Shown piece after piece: positions 42,772-50,024 of a DNA stretch of 50,024 nucleotides. Positions within the stretch are counted from its first letter, which is position 1. Every line of letters begins with the position of its first letter. A program made the position numbers and the translations under genes. This DNA comes from Jeotgalibaca caeni (GTDB taxonomy: Bacteria; Bacillota; Bacilli; Lactobacillales; Aerococcaceae): positions 1 through 50,024 of the forward strand of contig NZ_JARBEA010000014.1 of assembly GCF_028863945.1 (NCBI RefSeq), in the 5' to 3' direction. Below the pieces are notes generated by a model that had not been told where the DNA came from, ran no database searches, and saw only the letters and a program-made list of their open reading frames with translations.

Positions 42772-42804
42772 AAAACCAGTTATCTAAAAAGATAACTGGT
42801 TTTT
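42772..42804 (+). terminator. Terminator after the ABC exporter genes
   Basis: AAAACCAGTTATCT-AAAA-AGATAACTGGTTTTT, a perfect 14-bp stem. Confidence 0.92.
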
Positions 42805-42902
42805 GACTGTTAATATTATGCTATTGCCAAAAGGGTTTTAGTGTGCAAAAATACGCTGGTTGTACCATAATTATAGTAATTCGATAGGAAAGGACGTTTG
42901 AC

Positions 42903-44255
42903 ATGAAAATTATCATTGCGGGCGGCGGCAAGGTTGGTTCGGTCCTCTGTGCAGAGTTGTCTACAGAGGAAAATGATATCATTTTAGTGGAGAAGAATGA
43001 GACTCGTTTGGAGAGTTTAATCAATATGAATGATATCTCTGGAATTGTCGGTAATGGCGCCAGCTACGATATCCAACAAGAGGCCGGTGTGAGCAATTGT
43101 GATATTTTTATTGCCGTAACACCCGAAGATGAAGTGAATATTATGGCTTGTATTTTAGCGAAGAACCTAGGTGCAAGTTACACGATTGCCCGTGTACGAA
43201 ATCCAGAGTACTCCAATCACTTCCACTATGTACGGGAGAGCTTAGGAGTTAACTTAATGATTAACCCAGAACTAGAATCCGCACGAAGCATTGCACGGCT
43301 TATTAAATATCCGACTGTCCTAGGTATTCAGTCTTTTGTGGACGATAAAGTCGAGCTGATTGAAATAGAAGTTGGTGAGCAAAGTCCGTTGGCGAATCTT
43401 CCTTTAAATGATTTCCGTCCAAAATATGGTGATATCTTAGTTGGAGCTATCCGTCGTAAAGAAGAAACGATTATTCCTTCTGGACAGGACCGGTTACAAG
43501 TTGGAGACCATGTTTACTTAATGGGTGAATCATCTATATTACGGAAGTTCTACCGGAAAGTACGCTCTCAAAAGAATCAAATTCAATCTGTTCTCATCAT
43601 CGGTGGAGGTCGATTGACCTATTACTTGTTGGAACTCTTGGAAGAATCGCGGATGGATATTAAAGTCATTGAAAGAAACCGGGAAATCGCGGAAGAATTA
43701 AGTGCAGAGTTCCCAAATATGGAAGTCATTCTAGGAGACGGAACGGATCAAGAAGTTCTCCAGCAAGAAGGAATTGAAAATTATGATGCATTCATCTCCT
43801 TGACAGGTGTGGATGAAGAGAACATTATTGCTTCCTTATACGCTGCTCAACAAAAAGTAGGCAAAGTGATTACCAAAGTAAACCGCGAACTGTTGCTGAA
43901 AATTTTTGATTCAATTGGTATGGAGAGTATCATTACACCAAAACGAGTCATTGCCAATACCATTCTTCAATTTGTTCGTAGTTTAGGTAATACGTCTGTT
44001 TCGAATGTAGAGGCATTGTATCGTTTAGCAGATAATCAAGCAGAAGCCATTCAGTTTAAGGTAAAGGCAACAAGTCGTGCTACAAACATTCAACTTGAAA
44101 AACTGAAAACAAGAGAAAATTTGTTGATTGCCTATATTATTCGCGATAAGAAACTAATTATTCCTTCTGGTCAGGACGTTATTAAACCAAATGATCGTGT
44201 CATTATTATCACTAAAGAGAAGTACTTTGATGATATTGATGACATCTTGAAATAG
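42903..44255 (+). CDS. trkA: Trk potassium uptake regulatory protein TrkA
   Basis: A 450-aa cytoplasmic gating ring subunit for TrkH, with two tandem RCK units. Each begins with an NAD-binding Rossmann motif: IIIAGGGKVGSVLCAEL at the N-terminus and VLIIGGGRLTYYLLELL near residue 230. Each ends in an RCK-C domain with the repeated phrase IPSGQD (near 196 and 430). The start has AAAGGACG. TrkH follows 10 bp later. RCK-C domains are frequent c-di-AMP targets in Firmicutes, which is a family-level remark. Confidence 0.93.
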   Translation: MKIIIAGGGKVGSVLCAELSTEENDIILVEKNETRLESLINMNDISGIVGNGASYDIQQEAGVSNCDIFIAVTPEDEVNIMACILAKNLGASYTIARVRNPEYSNHFHYVRESLGVNLMINPELESARSIARLIKYPTVLGIQSFVDDKVELIEIEVGEQSPLANLPLNDFRPKYGDILVGAIRRKEETIIPSGQDRLQVGDHVYLMGESSILRKFYRKVRSQKNQIQSVLIIGGGRLTYYLLELLEESRMDIKVIERNREIAEELSAEFPNMEVILGDGTDQEVLQQEGIENYDAFISLTGVDEENIIASLYAAQQKVGKVITKVNRELLLKIFDSIGMESIITPKRVIANTILQFVRSLGNTSVSNVEALYRLADNQAEAIQFKVKATSRATNIQLEKLKTRENLLIAYIIRDKKLIIPSGQDVIKPNDRVIIITKEKYFDDIDDILK

Positions 44256-44265
44256 GGGGGATTAG

Positions 44266-45711
44266 ATGAATATTGGAATGGTCCGATATGTTACTGCTCG
44301 GCTATTGCAAATTGAGGCCTTGCTCTTATTGTTTCCATTAATAGTCAGCTTTATTTATCAAGAAACACTACGGCACAAAATGAGCTTTATTATTGTCATT
44401 ATCATCTTAGTTCTACTTGGACAATTATTTAGCTGGAAGAAGCCAAAAAATAAACGGCTCACTCCAAGAGAAGGATTTGTGATTGTAGCCCTTTCGTGGG
44501 TGTTGTTCTCTTTCTTTGGTGGCTTGCCGTTTGTGTTCAATGGCGATATTCCTTCTCTGGTAGATGCTTTTTTTGAAACGAGTAGCGGGTTCACGACAAC
44601 GGGGTCGAGTATTTTAGTGGACGTAGAGGCTTTGGCTCACTCCAGCCTTTTCTGGCGGAGTTTTACCCACTTAACTGGTGGAATGGGGATACTAGCTTTT
44701 GCCTTAGCGGTCTTACCGCAGATGGATTCTCAGTCAGTTAACATTATGAAGGCGGAGACGCCTGGTCCTACTTTTGGAAAGTTGGTTTCCAAGCTATCTT
44801 CATCAGCGCGGATTTTATATATCATTTATTTAGCAATGACAGCTACCGTAGTTATTTTATTACTCCTTGGAGGAATGGAATTATTCGATGCCTTGCTGCA
44901 TGCTTTCGCAACAGCGGGTACTGGAGGGTTCGGAGTTCGAAATGGCAGTATTGCCCCTTACCAAAATCCGTACATCGAATGGGTCATAAGCTTCGGTATG
45001 TTGGCCTTCGGAGTGAATTTTAATTTATATTATTTAATTTTAATCGGTCAAGCAAAACAGATTTTCAAGAGCGAAGAGTTGAAGTGGTATTTGCTGATTG
45101 TAATTGGAGCAGTAGGATTAATCAGCTTGAACATAGGAGGAACCTATACATCAATTTCAAAACTAATACGAGATGTATTTTTCTCCGTCTCTTCTGTTAT
45201 CACGACAACAGGATTTTCCACAGCTGACTTTGGAACTTGGCCGCTGTTTTCCCAGATGGTTCTGCTCTTGTTAATGTTTATTGGAGGAAGTGCAGGGTCT
45301 ACAGCAGGTGGTTTGAAAATTTCCCGAATCGTAATCTATGGGAAAATCTTTATAGCTGAAATTAAACGGGTTGCTCAACCAAATCGAATTGTGACCATTC
45401 AATATGACCGCAAACCATTAAGTAAAGTTGTGAAACATGCTGTATCAAATTACTTTGTCATTTATATGGTGTTGTTTACTATTTTAGTTATGCTCATCAG
45501 TCTGGATGCACCCGACTTCTTGACCGCATTCAGTGCTGTAGCCGCAACATTTAATAATATTGGACCGGGTATAGGAGCGGTAGGACCGGCATTTAGCTTT
45601 GTCGAATTAAGTGATTTTTCTAAAGTACTCTTATCCTTTGGTATGCTAGCAGGGCGTTTAGAAATTTTTCCAATCTTGATTTTATTTGCGCCACGCACAT
45701 GGAAAAGATAA
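44266..45711 (+). CDS. trkH: Trk potassium uptake channel TrkH
   Basis: A 481-aa ion-conducting membrane subunit. Four pore-loop repeats of the TrkH/KtrB type are visible, with filter-like segments ETSSGFTTTGSS, FATAGTGGFGVRNGS, SSVITTTGFSTAD and AATFNNIGPGIG. The positive [12 protein letters not shown] segment, typical of the family, is near residue 345. The start has AGGGGGGA. It is coupled to trkA. Confidence 0.94.
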   Translation: MNIGMVRYVTARLLQIEALLLLFPLIVSFIYQETLRHKMSFIIVIIILVLLGQLFSWKKPKNKRLTPREGFVIVALSWVLFSFFGGLPFVFNGDIPSLVDAFFETSSGFTTTGSSILVDVEALAHSSLFWRSFTHLTGGMGILAFALAVLPQMDSQSVNIMKAETPGPTFGKLVSKLSSSARILYIIYLAMTATVVILLLLGGMELFDALLHAFATAGTGGFGVRNGSIAPYQNPYIEWVISFGMLAFGVNFNLYYLILIGQAKQIFKSEELKWYLLIVIGAVGLISLNIGGTYTSISKLIRDVFFSVSSVITTTGFSTADFGTWPLFSQMVLLLLMFIGGSAGSTAGGLKISRIVIYGKIFIAEIKRVAQPNRIVTIQYDRKPLSKVVKHAVSNYFVIYMVLFTILVMLISLDAPDFLTAFSAVAATFNNIGPGIGAVGPAFSFVELSDFSKVLLSFGMLAGRLEIFPILILFAPRTWKR

Positions 45712-45714
45712 ATG

Positions 45715-45757
45715 AAAGCAGCTTTTTCTCTTTTAACGAGAAGGGCTGTTTTTTTTA
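45715..45757 (+). terminator. Terminator after trkH
   Basis: AGCAGC-TTTTCTC.../GAGAAGGGCTGTT hairpin followed by seven or more T. Confidence 0.8.
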
Positions 45758-46099
45758 TGTGGATAAGAAATGGGGAAAAAGAAAAAGGGGTGTCGATAAC
45801 TCCTCAAAATGCTGGTTTAACAGAAGAAATGACCTTGTTAGTTATCCACAGTTATGCACAGGTCATGTGCGCAACTTTTTCTATTTTGTGAAAAAACATA
45901 AAATAACTTATGTTTGAATGGTTTTCTATTGTGAAAATAGGGTGTGCGTAACTTTGGATATCCTCTGGATGTCAATTTTTATATAAAAACTACATTTAGT
46001 GGATAAATGAAAGAGACATCTAAATGTGGGTGCGAACGTGTGTACATGTGGATAACTTTTGGGGATAACCTGTGTCTTTTAACTGAAAAGTGGGCATAA
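45758..46099. promoter_or_regulatory. Cluster of DnaA boxes in a convergent intergenic gap
   Basis: Four exact TTATNCACA boxes: 45758-45766 (minus), 45842-45850 and 45852-45860 (plus, 10 bp apart) and 46047-46055 (minus). One-mismatch boxes lie at 45791, 45943, 45998, 46060 and 46091. The gap between trkH and ktrA is 454 bp, holds no gene and has AT-rich stretches near 45885-45940 and 45975-45995. The flanking genes converge, so promoter control is not an obvious explanation. It could be a DnaA-titration cluster or part of an origin region; the dnaA gene is not in the window. Confidence 0.75.
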
Positions 46100-46117
46100 C
46101 TATATTTTATAGCACAA

Positions 46118-46159
46118 AGCGTGCAAGTGATCGCTAAAAAAGCTGTCACTTGCACGCTT
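46118..46159. repeat. Inverted repeat, locus E, single unit
   Basis: One unit with arms AGCGTGCAAGTGA (46118-46130) and TCACTTGCACGCT (46146-46158), fully complementary over 13 bp around a 15-nt loop. The arms match unit 1 of locus C at 17.5 kb. It lies just beyond the ktrA stop and could also act as a 3'-end hairpin for that minus-strand transcript, though no T-run follows. Confidence 0.8.
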
Positions 46160-46165
46160 CTGTTT

Positions 46166-46837
46166 TCAATCATAAGGCTGTTGGAAATAATCTTGCTTCT
46201 CAAACAGTGTTGATTCTGTAACGCCAAAGAAGAGGACACCTTCTCGGACAATGGTCTCAGCGGAAATGGCAACAGAGAAGGGGGCATCTTTGTGTTCGCG
46301 CATGCCAATAATGTTCAGCTCGTAGCGATTGCGCAAATCAAGATCTCGCAAAGGCTTGCCAACCCAATTTTCTGGCGCATAGAATTCAACGATGGAAGTT
46401 CGCTCGTCTAGCATCACAATATCTTCAATCCGATTCCGCATGATATTTTTAGCTACTCGAATTCCGGTCTCGTGTTCCGGAAGAATTACGGTGTGAGCGC
46501 CAATTTCTTGTAACACATCACGGTAAATCTGACTCTTGGCTTTGGCAATGATATGGGGGATGCCCAAATTCTTGCAATGCATCACAGCTAAAACACTTGC
46601 CTCCAAAACGGTGCCTGTGGAAATCACAACCATATCACAATCACCAATTCCAATAGTTTTCAAGAATTCAAAGTCCGTAATATCGCCAACGACTCCTTTT
46701 GCGATATAAGGGTCTAGCTGATTGACCAATGCGATATTTTTATCTACCGCAATCACTTCATGCTCATGTTCCGCTAAGGTTTGTGCAATGGCGGAACCAA
46801 AAATTCCTAAACCTAATACTCCAACAATTTTTTTCAT
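46166..46837 (-). CDS. ktrA: Ktr potassium uptake regulatory protein KtrA
   Basis: A 223-aa single-RCK protein. It has the Rossmann motif VGVLGLGIFGSAIAQTL at the N-terminus, the acidic end of the second strand in AVDKN, and an RCK-C domain after about residue 135 (VEFYAPENWVGKPLRDLDLR). It forms an octameric ring that gates KtrB with ATP/ADP; c-di-AMP binding to the RCK-C domain is known in relatives. GAGGAGG lies just upstream. The gene follows ktrB by 13 bp on the minus strand. Confidence 0.93.
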   Translation of the reverse strand: MKKIVGVLGLGIFGSAIAQTLAEHEHEVIAVDKNIALVNQLDPYIAKGVVGDITDFEFLKTIGIGDCDMVVISTGTVLEASVLAVMHCKNLGIPHIIAKAKSQIYRDVLQEIGAHTVILPEHETGIRVAKNIMRNRIEDIVMLDERTSIVEFYAPENWVGKPLRDLDLRNRYELNIIGMREHKDAPFSVAISAETIVREGVLFFGVTESTLFEKQDYFQQPYD

Positions 46838-46850
46838 GTGGTCCTCCTCG

Positions 46851-48230
46851 CTAACCGATGATAATTTTTCCAGCTTTGTAAGTAAGGTTGGTTGTTTCCC
46901 GGTCTTTACGTGCCAAGCTTTCTGCTAGGGTAATCGGACCGATTCTACCAACAAACATGAGAATCATCAACGCAATGTGACTTGTCATTTCAAGTGACGA
47001 AGTCAAATTGGCGCTCATCCCAACCGTTGTGATTGCGGATATAACCTCAAACATCAAAACAATAAAATCAACTTCTGGATTCAAAATAGATAAAATTCCC
47101 GTTCCCCCTAGAAACGTAGCTAGGAAAATAATAAAGATAACCAATGCACTCCGAACGAGTTGGTCTGGAATCGTATGGTTCCATATATGAACATTCTTTT
47201 GCCCACGGAGCTCGTTATAAATCAATAATACCACCATCGCAAACGTCGTCGTTTTCAAACCTCCCGCCGTACTCCCAGGCGAACCGCCGATAAACATCGA
47301 GAGGATAAAGGAAAATACTGTAAACGGATAAACTTCCGTGAAACGAATCGTTGTCAGCCCAGCTGTACGCATCGTTACCGTCTGGAAGAAACTCGCCAAC
47401 AACTTTTGACCGAATGAGAACGGCCCAATGGTGTCGGGGTTGTTGTACTCTACCAGAAGGAAGAGAAGCGTGCCAGAGACAATCAGGAGAAGACTCACAA
47501 TAATGGCTAGCCGACTGTGGAGGGATAAGTTGCGGAAGAAGTAGCGGAATGTTTTCTTCCCAGAATGCTTATGCCACTTACGACTAATGGATGCAACGTC
47601 AAACCATACATGAAACCCAATCCCACCTAGAATGATAAGGGCAGAGAGCACCATATTCACCAAAGGGTCATGCACATAAGCTGTGAGTGAGTTGGTTCCT
47701 AGATTGTCAAACCCACCATTGGTAAAACCTGAAACAGATAAATAAAGAGCCGTAAACAACCCTTTCCCCCAGCCGTAATCAGGCACGAAACGGAAGGAGA
47801 GAAGAAAGAATCCAACCCCCTCGATCACTACCACATAGCGGATAATATTCTTAAGAAAGGTACGAAAATCTGTCGAATCATCTCGATTGATTCCCTCTAA
47901 CACCGCCAACCGATTCCGCAGCGCCATCTTGCGCCCAAACGCAGTCACGATACTTGCAACCAACGTCATCAAGCCTAACCCACCCACTTGCATAAGGAAT
48001 AAGGTAACGACCTGTCCGAAAGTGGAATAGGTCGTACTTACTGGATGAATCACTAACCCTGTCACACTCACCAAAGAAACCGAGTGAAAGAAATGATCGA
48101 AGTACGTTGCTTCCGAACCAGGCGCCTGACTAATCGGCAAGGAGAGGAAGACGAACCCAATCACGATCACCACCGCAAAACTCGCCACAATTTTTTGCGA
48201 AGGATTCCACTTATTAAACCATTTCCACAC
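46851..48230 (-). CDS. ktrB: Ktr potassium uptake channel KtrB
   Basis: A 459-aa Na+-dependent K+ channel subunit. It has four pore-loop repeats with segments [38 protein letters not shown] and [13 protein letters not shown], plus [15 protein letters not shown]. The start appears to be GTG at 48228-48230 (complement), [14 protein letters not shown], with only a weak AAGTGA site. It is divergent from rlmH with a 48-bp gap; an ATTATAAT palindrome at 48247-48254 could supply -10 elements in both directions. It forms a second K+ importer beside TrkAH. Confidence 0.92.
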   Translation of the reverse strand: MWKWFNKWNPSQKIVASFAVVIVIGFVFLSLPISQAPGSEATYFDHFFHSVSLVSVTGLVIHPVSTTYSTFGQVVTLFLMQVGGLGLMTLVASIVTAFGRKMALRNRLAVLEGINRDDSTDFRTFLKNIIRYVVVIEGVGFFLLSFRFVPDYGWGKGLFTALYLSVSGFTNGGFDNLGTNSLTAYVHDPLVNMVLSALIILGGIGFHVWFDVASISRKWHKHSGKKTFRYFFRNLSLHSRLAIIVSLLLIVSGTLLFLLVEYNNPDTIGPFSFGQKLLASFFQTVTMRTAGLTTIRFTEVYPFTVFSFILSMFIGGSPGSTAGGLKTTTFAMVVLLIYNELRGQKNVHIWNHTIPDQLVRSALVIFIIFLATFLGGTGILSILNPEVDFIVLMFEVISAITTVGMSANLTSSLEMTSHIALMILMFVGRIGPITLAESLARKDRETTNLTYKAGKIIIG

Positions 48231-48278
48231 AGAATCACTTCTTTCTATTATAATAAAAGAAAAACAAGGAGCACGTTC

Positions 48279-48749
48279 ATGAATATAAAAATTATTACAG
48301 TAGGTAAACTAAAGGAGAAATACCTCAAGCAAGGCATTGCCGAATACACTAAGCGCCTTGGCAGTTACTGCAAACTCGAAATCATTGAAGTAGCCGACGA
48401 AAAAGCCCCCGAAAACCTAAGCGATAAGGAAATGGAGATGGTCAAAGACAAAGAAGGAGAACGCATCTTAGCCAAAGTCAGCGATCAAAGTTACGTGTTC
48501 GCCCTAGCCATTAACGGCAAGCAGTACGATTCCGTCGAATTTGCCAACAAGATCGAACGCCTCGGCATCACTGGTAAAAGTAACCTTACCTTTATTATCG
48601 GTGGTTCCCTAGGATTAAGCAAGAATGTACTCAAACGTGCCAATGAAGAGATATCGTTTGGGAAGCTGACCTTCCCACATCAGTTGATGCGGTTGGTGTT
48701 GGTGGAGCAGATTTATCAAGCAGTGAGGGTGAATAAAGGAGAAGTGTGA
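48279..48749 (+). CDS. rlmH: 23S rRNA pseudouridine-1915 N3-methyltransferase RlmH (tail-less form)
   Basis: A 156-aa SPOUT methyltransferase with the canonical body: [34 protein letters not shown], the SAM-binding knot loop [14 protein letters not shown] and [20 protein letters not shown]. The normal family C-terminus, EQxYRA...YHK, is altered to [14 protein letters not shown] and stops exactly where YHK would follow, three residues short of the usual 159. In RlmH that tail of one monomer completes the active site of the other. The start is ATG 48279 with AAGGAG upstream. The GNAT gene begins 1 bp after the stop, and a second RlmH-like gene that does have YHK follows it. Confidence 0.93.
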   Translation: MNIKIITVGKLKEKYLKQGIAEYTKRLGSYCKLEIIEVADEKAPENLSDKEMEMVKDKEGERILAKVSDQSYVFALAINGKQYDSVEFANKIERLGITGKSNLTFIIGGSLGLSKNVLKRANEEISFGKLTFPHQLMRLVLVEQIYQAVRVNKGEV

Positions 48750-48750
48750 G

Positions 48751-49257
48751 ATGACTGTGTACGACTTTCAAATCAGACCGATTCGAGAAAACGACTTTCC
48801 ATATGTTCTCGCTTGGAGTCAGGATGAAGCATTTTGCCTGGCTAATGGTTGGGAAGTCAACCGCAATGAGCAAGAACTATATAACTGGTGGTTGCACTGC
48901 GTCAATCACCAGTCGGAAAAACTTCTGCGTGAAGGGGTCGAATTTGAAGGCCGCTTAATCGGCTACGTGGATGTAGCTGATTGTACCGATATGGCTGAAG
49001 TAGGAATTGCTATCGGTGACCGGACCTTGTGGGGGCAGGGTATGGGAACGCATATCCTCCAACGTCAAATGAACCACACCGCAAAAGTTTTTGGTATTAC
49101 TGTGTTCTACGCAGAAACCCATGAAACGAATATACGATCAAGACGGATGCTTGAAAAAGTGGGCTTCGAAGAAGTGAGCAGGGTCGGAATGGAAGCATAC
49201 CTTGGAACTGAAGTCCCACTCATCCAATACCGATTCAATAAGGAAGTGACAAAGTGA
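48751..49257 (+). CDS. GNAT family N-acetyltransferase
   Basis: A 168-aa acetyltransferase of the RimJ/RimL-like group. IRPIRENDFPYVLAWS is at the N-terminus, GYVDVADCTDMAEVGIAI in the central sheet, the acetyl-CoA-binding LWGQGMGTHILQ near residues 93-104, and the end of the domain in HETNIRSRRMLEKVGFEEV. The acceptor is unknown; protein N-terminal or small-molecule acetylation are both possible. It has AAAGGAG in the end of rlmH. It lies between two RlmH-like genes, 1 bp after the first and overlapping the second by 4 bp, so all three are probably translated together. Confidence 0.88.
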   Translation: MTVYDFQIRPIRENDFPYVLAWSQDEAFCLANGWEVNRNEQELYNWWLHCVNHQSEKLLREGVEFEGRLIGYVDVADCTDMAEVGIAIGDRTLWGQGMGTHILQRQMNHTAKVFGITVFYAETHETNIRSRRMLEKVGFEEVSRVGMEAYLGTEVPLIQYRFNKEVTK

Positions 49258-49637
49258 AAATCTCAATTATCGCCCCAGAAAAAATCCAAACCAAATACAG
49301 CAAAGACGCCATCAAAGAATACAACAAACGCCTGGGCGCCTTTACCAAAGTGGATTATAAAGTAACCAAAGACGTTCCCAAAAACGCCTATGTCATTCAG
49401 ATCGACCCAACAGGAGAGAACATCTCCTCCGAAGAACTCGCACAAAAGATTGACCATTTGACGATTCATGGCAACAGCCATATTGCTTTTATCTTGGATG
49501 CGGAGTCTGAGTATCCGGCTGATTGTACCTTGTCGTTGACGATGATGGACTTGGATGCGGACCTTCTGACGGTGATTTTGTTTGAGCAGGTTTATCGGGC
49601 TTTTACTATTATTCATAATCGGACGTATCATAAGTAA
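49254..49637 (+). CDS. Divergent RlmH paralogue lacking the SAM loop
   Basis: A 127-aa RlmH-like protein. The N-terminus (KISIIAPEKIQTKYSKDAIKEYNKRLGAFTKV) aligns with RlmH. About 28 residues corresponding to the [10 protein letters not shown]... region are missing. The SAM-binding GGSLGL loop is replaced (FILDAESEYPADCTL) and FPHQ is lost. The C-terminal signature is intact: FEQVYRAFTIIHNRTYHK. It therefore keeps the half that the neighbouring RlmH has lost, and lacks the half that RlmH keeps. The GTG start overlaps the GNAT stop (GTGA). It probably cannot bind SAM and may be the tail-donating partner of RlmH. Confidence 0.8.
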   Translation: MKISIIAPEKIQTKYSKDAIKEYNKRLGAFTKVDYKVTKDVPKNAYVIQIDPTGENISSEELAQKIDHLTIHGNSHIAFILDAESEYPADCTLSLTMMDLDADLLTVILFEQVYRAFTIIHNRTYHK

Positions 49638-49645
49638 ATAAAGTT

Positions 49646-49674
49646 TTCATCAAAACTTTACAAGACTGTATAAT
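49646..49674 (+). promoter_or_regulatory. Putative promoter before the SEC-C gene
   Basis: TTCATC (49646-49651), 17 bp, perfect TATAAT (49669-49674), about 110 bp before the likely start. Confidence 0.45.
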
Positions 49675-49783
49675 TTTAGTCTATGCATAGTGTATGAGAA
49701 TTTGAAATGAAATTTTTCATATGTTTTGAGGAAACAGTCACTACTTTAAAGAGAAAACTGATTAATAGAAAGGAAGAATAAAT

Positions 49784-50014
49784 ATTAATAAAGTGGGAAG
49801 AAATGATAGATGTCCTTGTGGAAGCGGTAAAAAGTACAAAAATTGTTGTATTGATAAGGGAGTAAAAGAAAAAAGTAAATTCAAACTAACTAAAAAAATC
49901 TATGAGAGAGATTTTTTACCAGTTTATGGTGTTGAAAAAGGATTTGTTGTTTGTGGCAAGATAAACGTACATACAATTGCAGCGCAAAAGTACATAGCTC
50001 CGCAAGCAGCTTAG
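49784..50014 (+). CDS. Small SEC-C motif protein, possible ATT start
   Basis: A 76-aa protein whose N-terminus is a SEC-C zinc motif, [20 protein letters not shown], with the C-x-C-(x)8-C-C ligands. No ATG is present at the start. GTG 49793 would begin MGRND but lies 16 nt beyond the AGGAAG site. ATT 49784 is 7 nt from that site and would give MNKVGRND, the usual family start. After the motif the protein continues about 50 residues ([20 protein letters not shown]) and stops at a TAG. The remainder is unrecognised and may be a truncated form of a longer SEC-C protein. Confidence 0.7.
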   Translation: MNKVGRNDRCPCGSGKKYKNCCIDKGVKEKSKFKLTKKIYERDFLPVYGVEKGFVVCGKINVHTIAAQKYIAPQAA

Positions 50015-50024
50015 GGTAAAATAA

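Noticed and set aside
42805-42902. c-di-AMP (ydaO-type) riboswitch upstream of trkA
   Set aside because: Only 98 bp lie between the terminator and trkA, too short, and the characteristic motifs are absent.
45699-45917. Small plus-strand ORF after trkH
   Set aside because: It overlaps the trkH end, the terminator hairpin and the DnaA boxes, and has no ribosome binding site.
46118-46159. Terminator of ktrA
   Set aside because: On the minus strand the hairpin is not followed by a T-run, and the arms match the repeat family at 17.5 kb, so it is listed as a repeat; it may still stabilise the transcript end.

Overview
The window is chromosomal DNA from a low-to-moderate GC Firmicute, most likely a lactic acid bacterium (Lactobacillales, Carnobacteriaceae-like). 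The evidence is strong AGGAGG ribosome binding sites, dense operons, the ddl-murF/cshA/acpS/alr cell-wall block, a complete walRKHIJ-htrA locus, a preQ1-I/queT unit, an M-box/mgtA unit and rlmH. I cannot name a species. No tRNA, rRNA, CRISPR array or transposase gene is visible. The only mobile-element remnant is the 3' end (domains V and VI) of a group II intron at the left edge.

Layout. 1-1.95 kb: group II intron end, a SUKH (SMI1/KNR4) protein on the minus strand and an unknown protein. 2-13 kb: ddl, murF, a polar amino acid ABC importer (ATPase, lipoprotein, two permeases), the DEAD-box helicase cshA behind a long leader, a lipoprotein metallophosphoesterase, acpS and alr. 13-17.5 kb: a Bce-type module whose response regulator carries an in-frame TAA, followed by an intact sensor kinase and BceAB-like transporter. 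17.5-23.7 kb: preQ1 riboswitch and queT, an MBL-fold hydrolase, a CbpA-like CBS protein, a CNNM/CorC membrane protein, a TrmR-like methyltransferase and an L,D-transpeptidase with a perfect WalR box. 23.7-36 kb: walR-walK-walH-walI, then an Mg2+-responsive unit (promoter, M-box, terminator, possible leader peptide, mgtA) and a DUF2207 gene inserted before walJ and htrA. 36-42.8 kb: glycerol dehydrogenase, a LytTR two-component system and a pair of ABC exporters. 42.8-48.2 kb: trkA-trkH and ktrB-ktrA converge on a 450-bp gap packed with DnaA boxes. 48.2-50 kb: rlmH, a GNAT acetyltransferase, a divergent second rlmH and a small SEC-C protein.

Themes are cell-wall precursor synthesis and its WalRK control, envelope stress, and K+/Mg2+ homeostasis (MgtA, a CNNM protein, Trk, Ktr and a CbpA-like protein of a c-di-AMP-binding family).

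The most interesting observations are these. (1) Two RlmH-family genes flank a GNAT gene with near-zero spacing and have lost complementary halves of the composite active site, which predicts an obligate heterodimer. (2) A family of intergenic inverted-repeat arrays occurs at five loci. The four multi-unit loci share an exact 51 or 52 bp period. The AAGTGA/TCACTT core is fixed, while the flanking arm bases differ between loci but stay self-complementary. (3) mgtA has an M-box and also an overlapping short ORF beginning MNPDPS, resembling the enterobacterial MgtL leader. (4) A DnaA-box cluster lies between convergent genes. All functional statements are from reading the sequence; no searches or folding programs were run.
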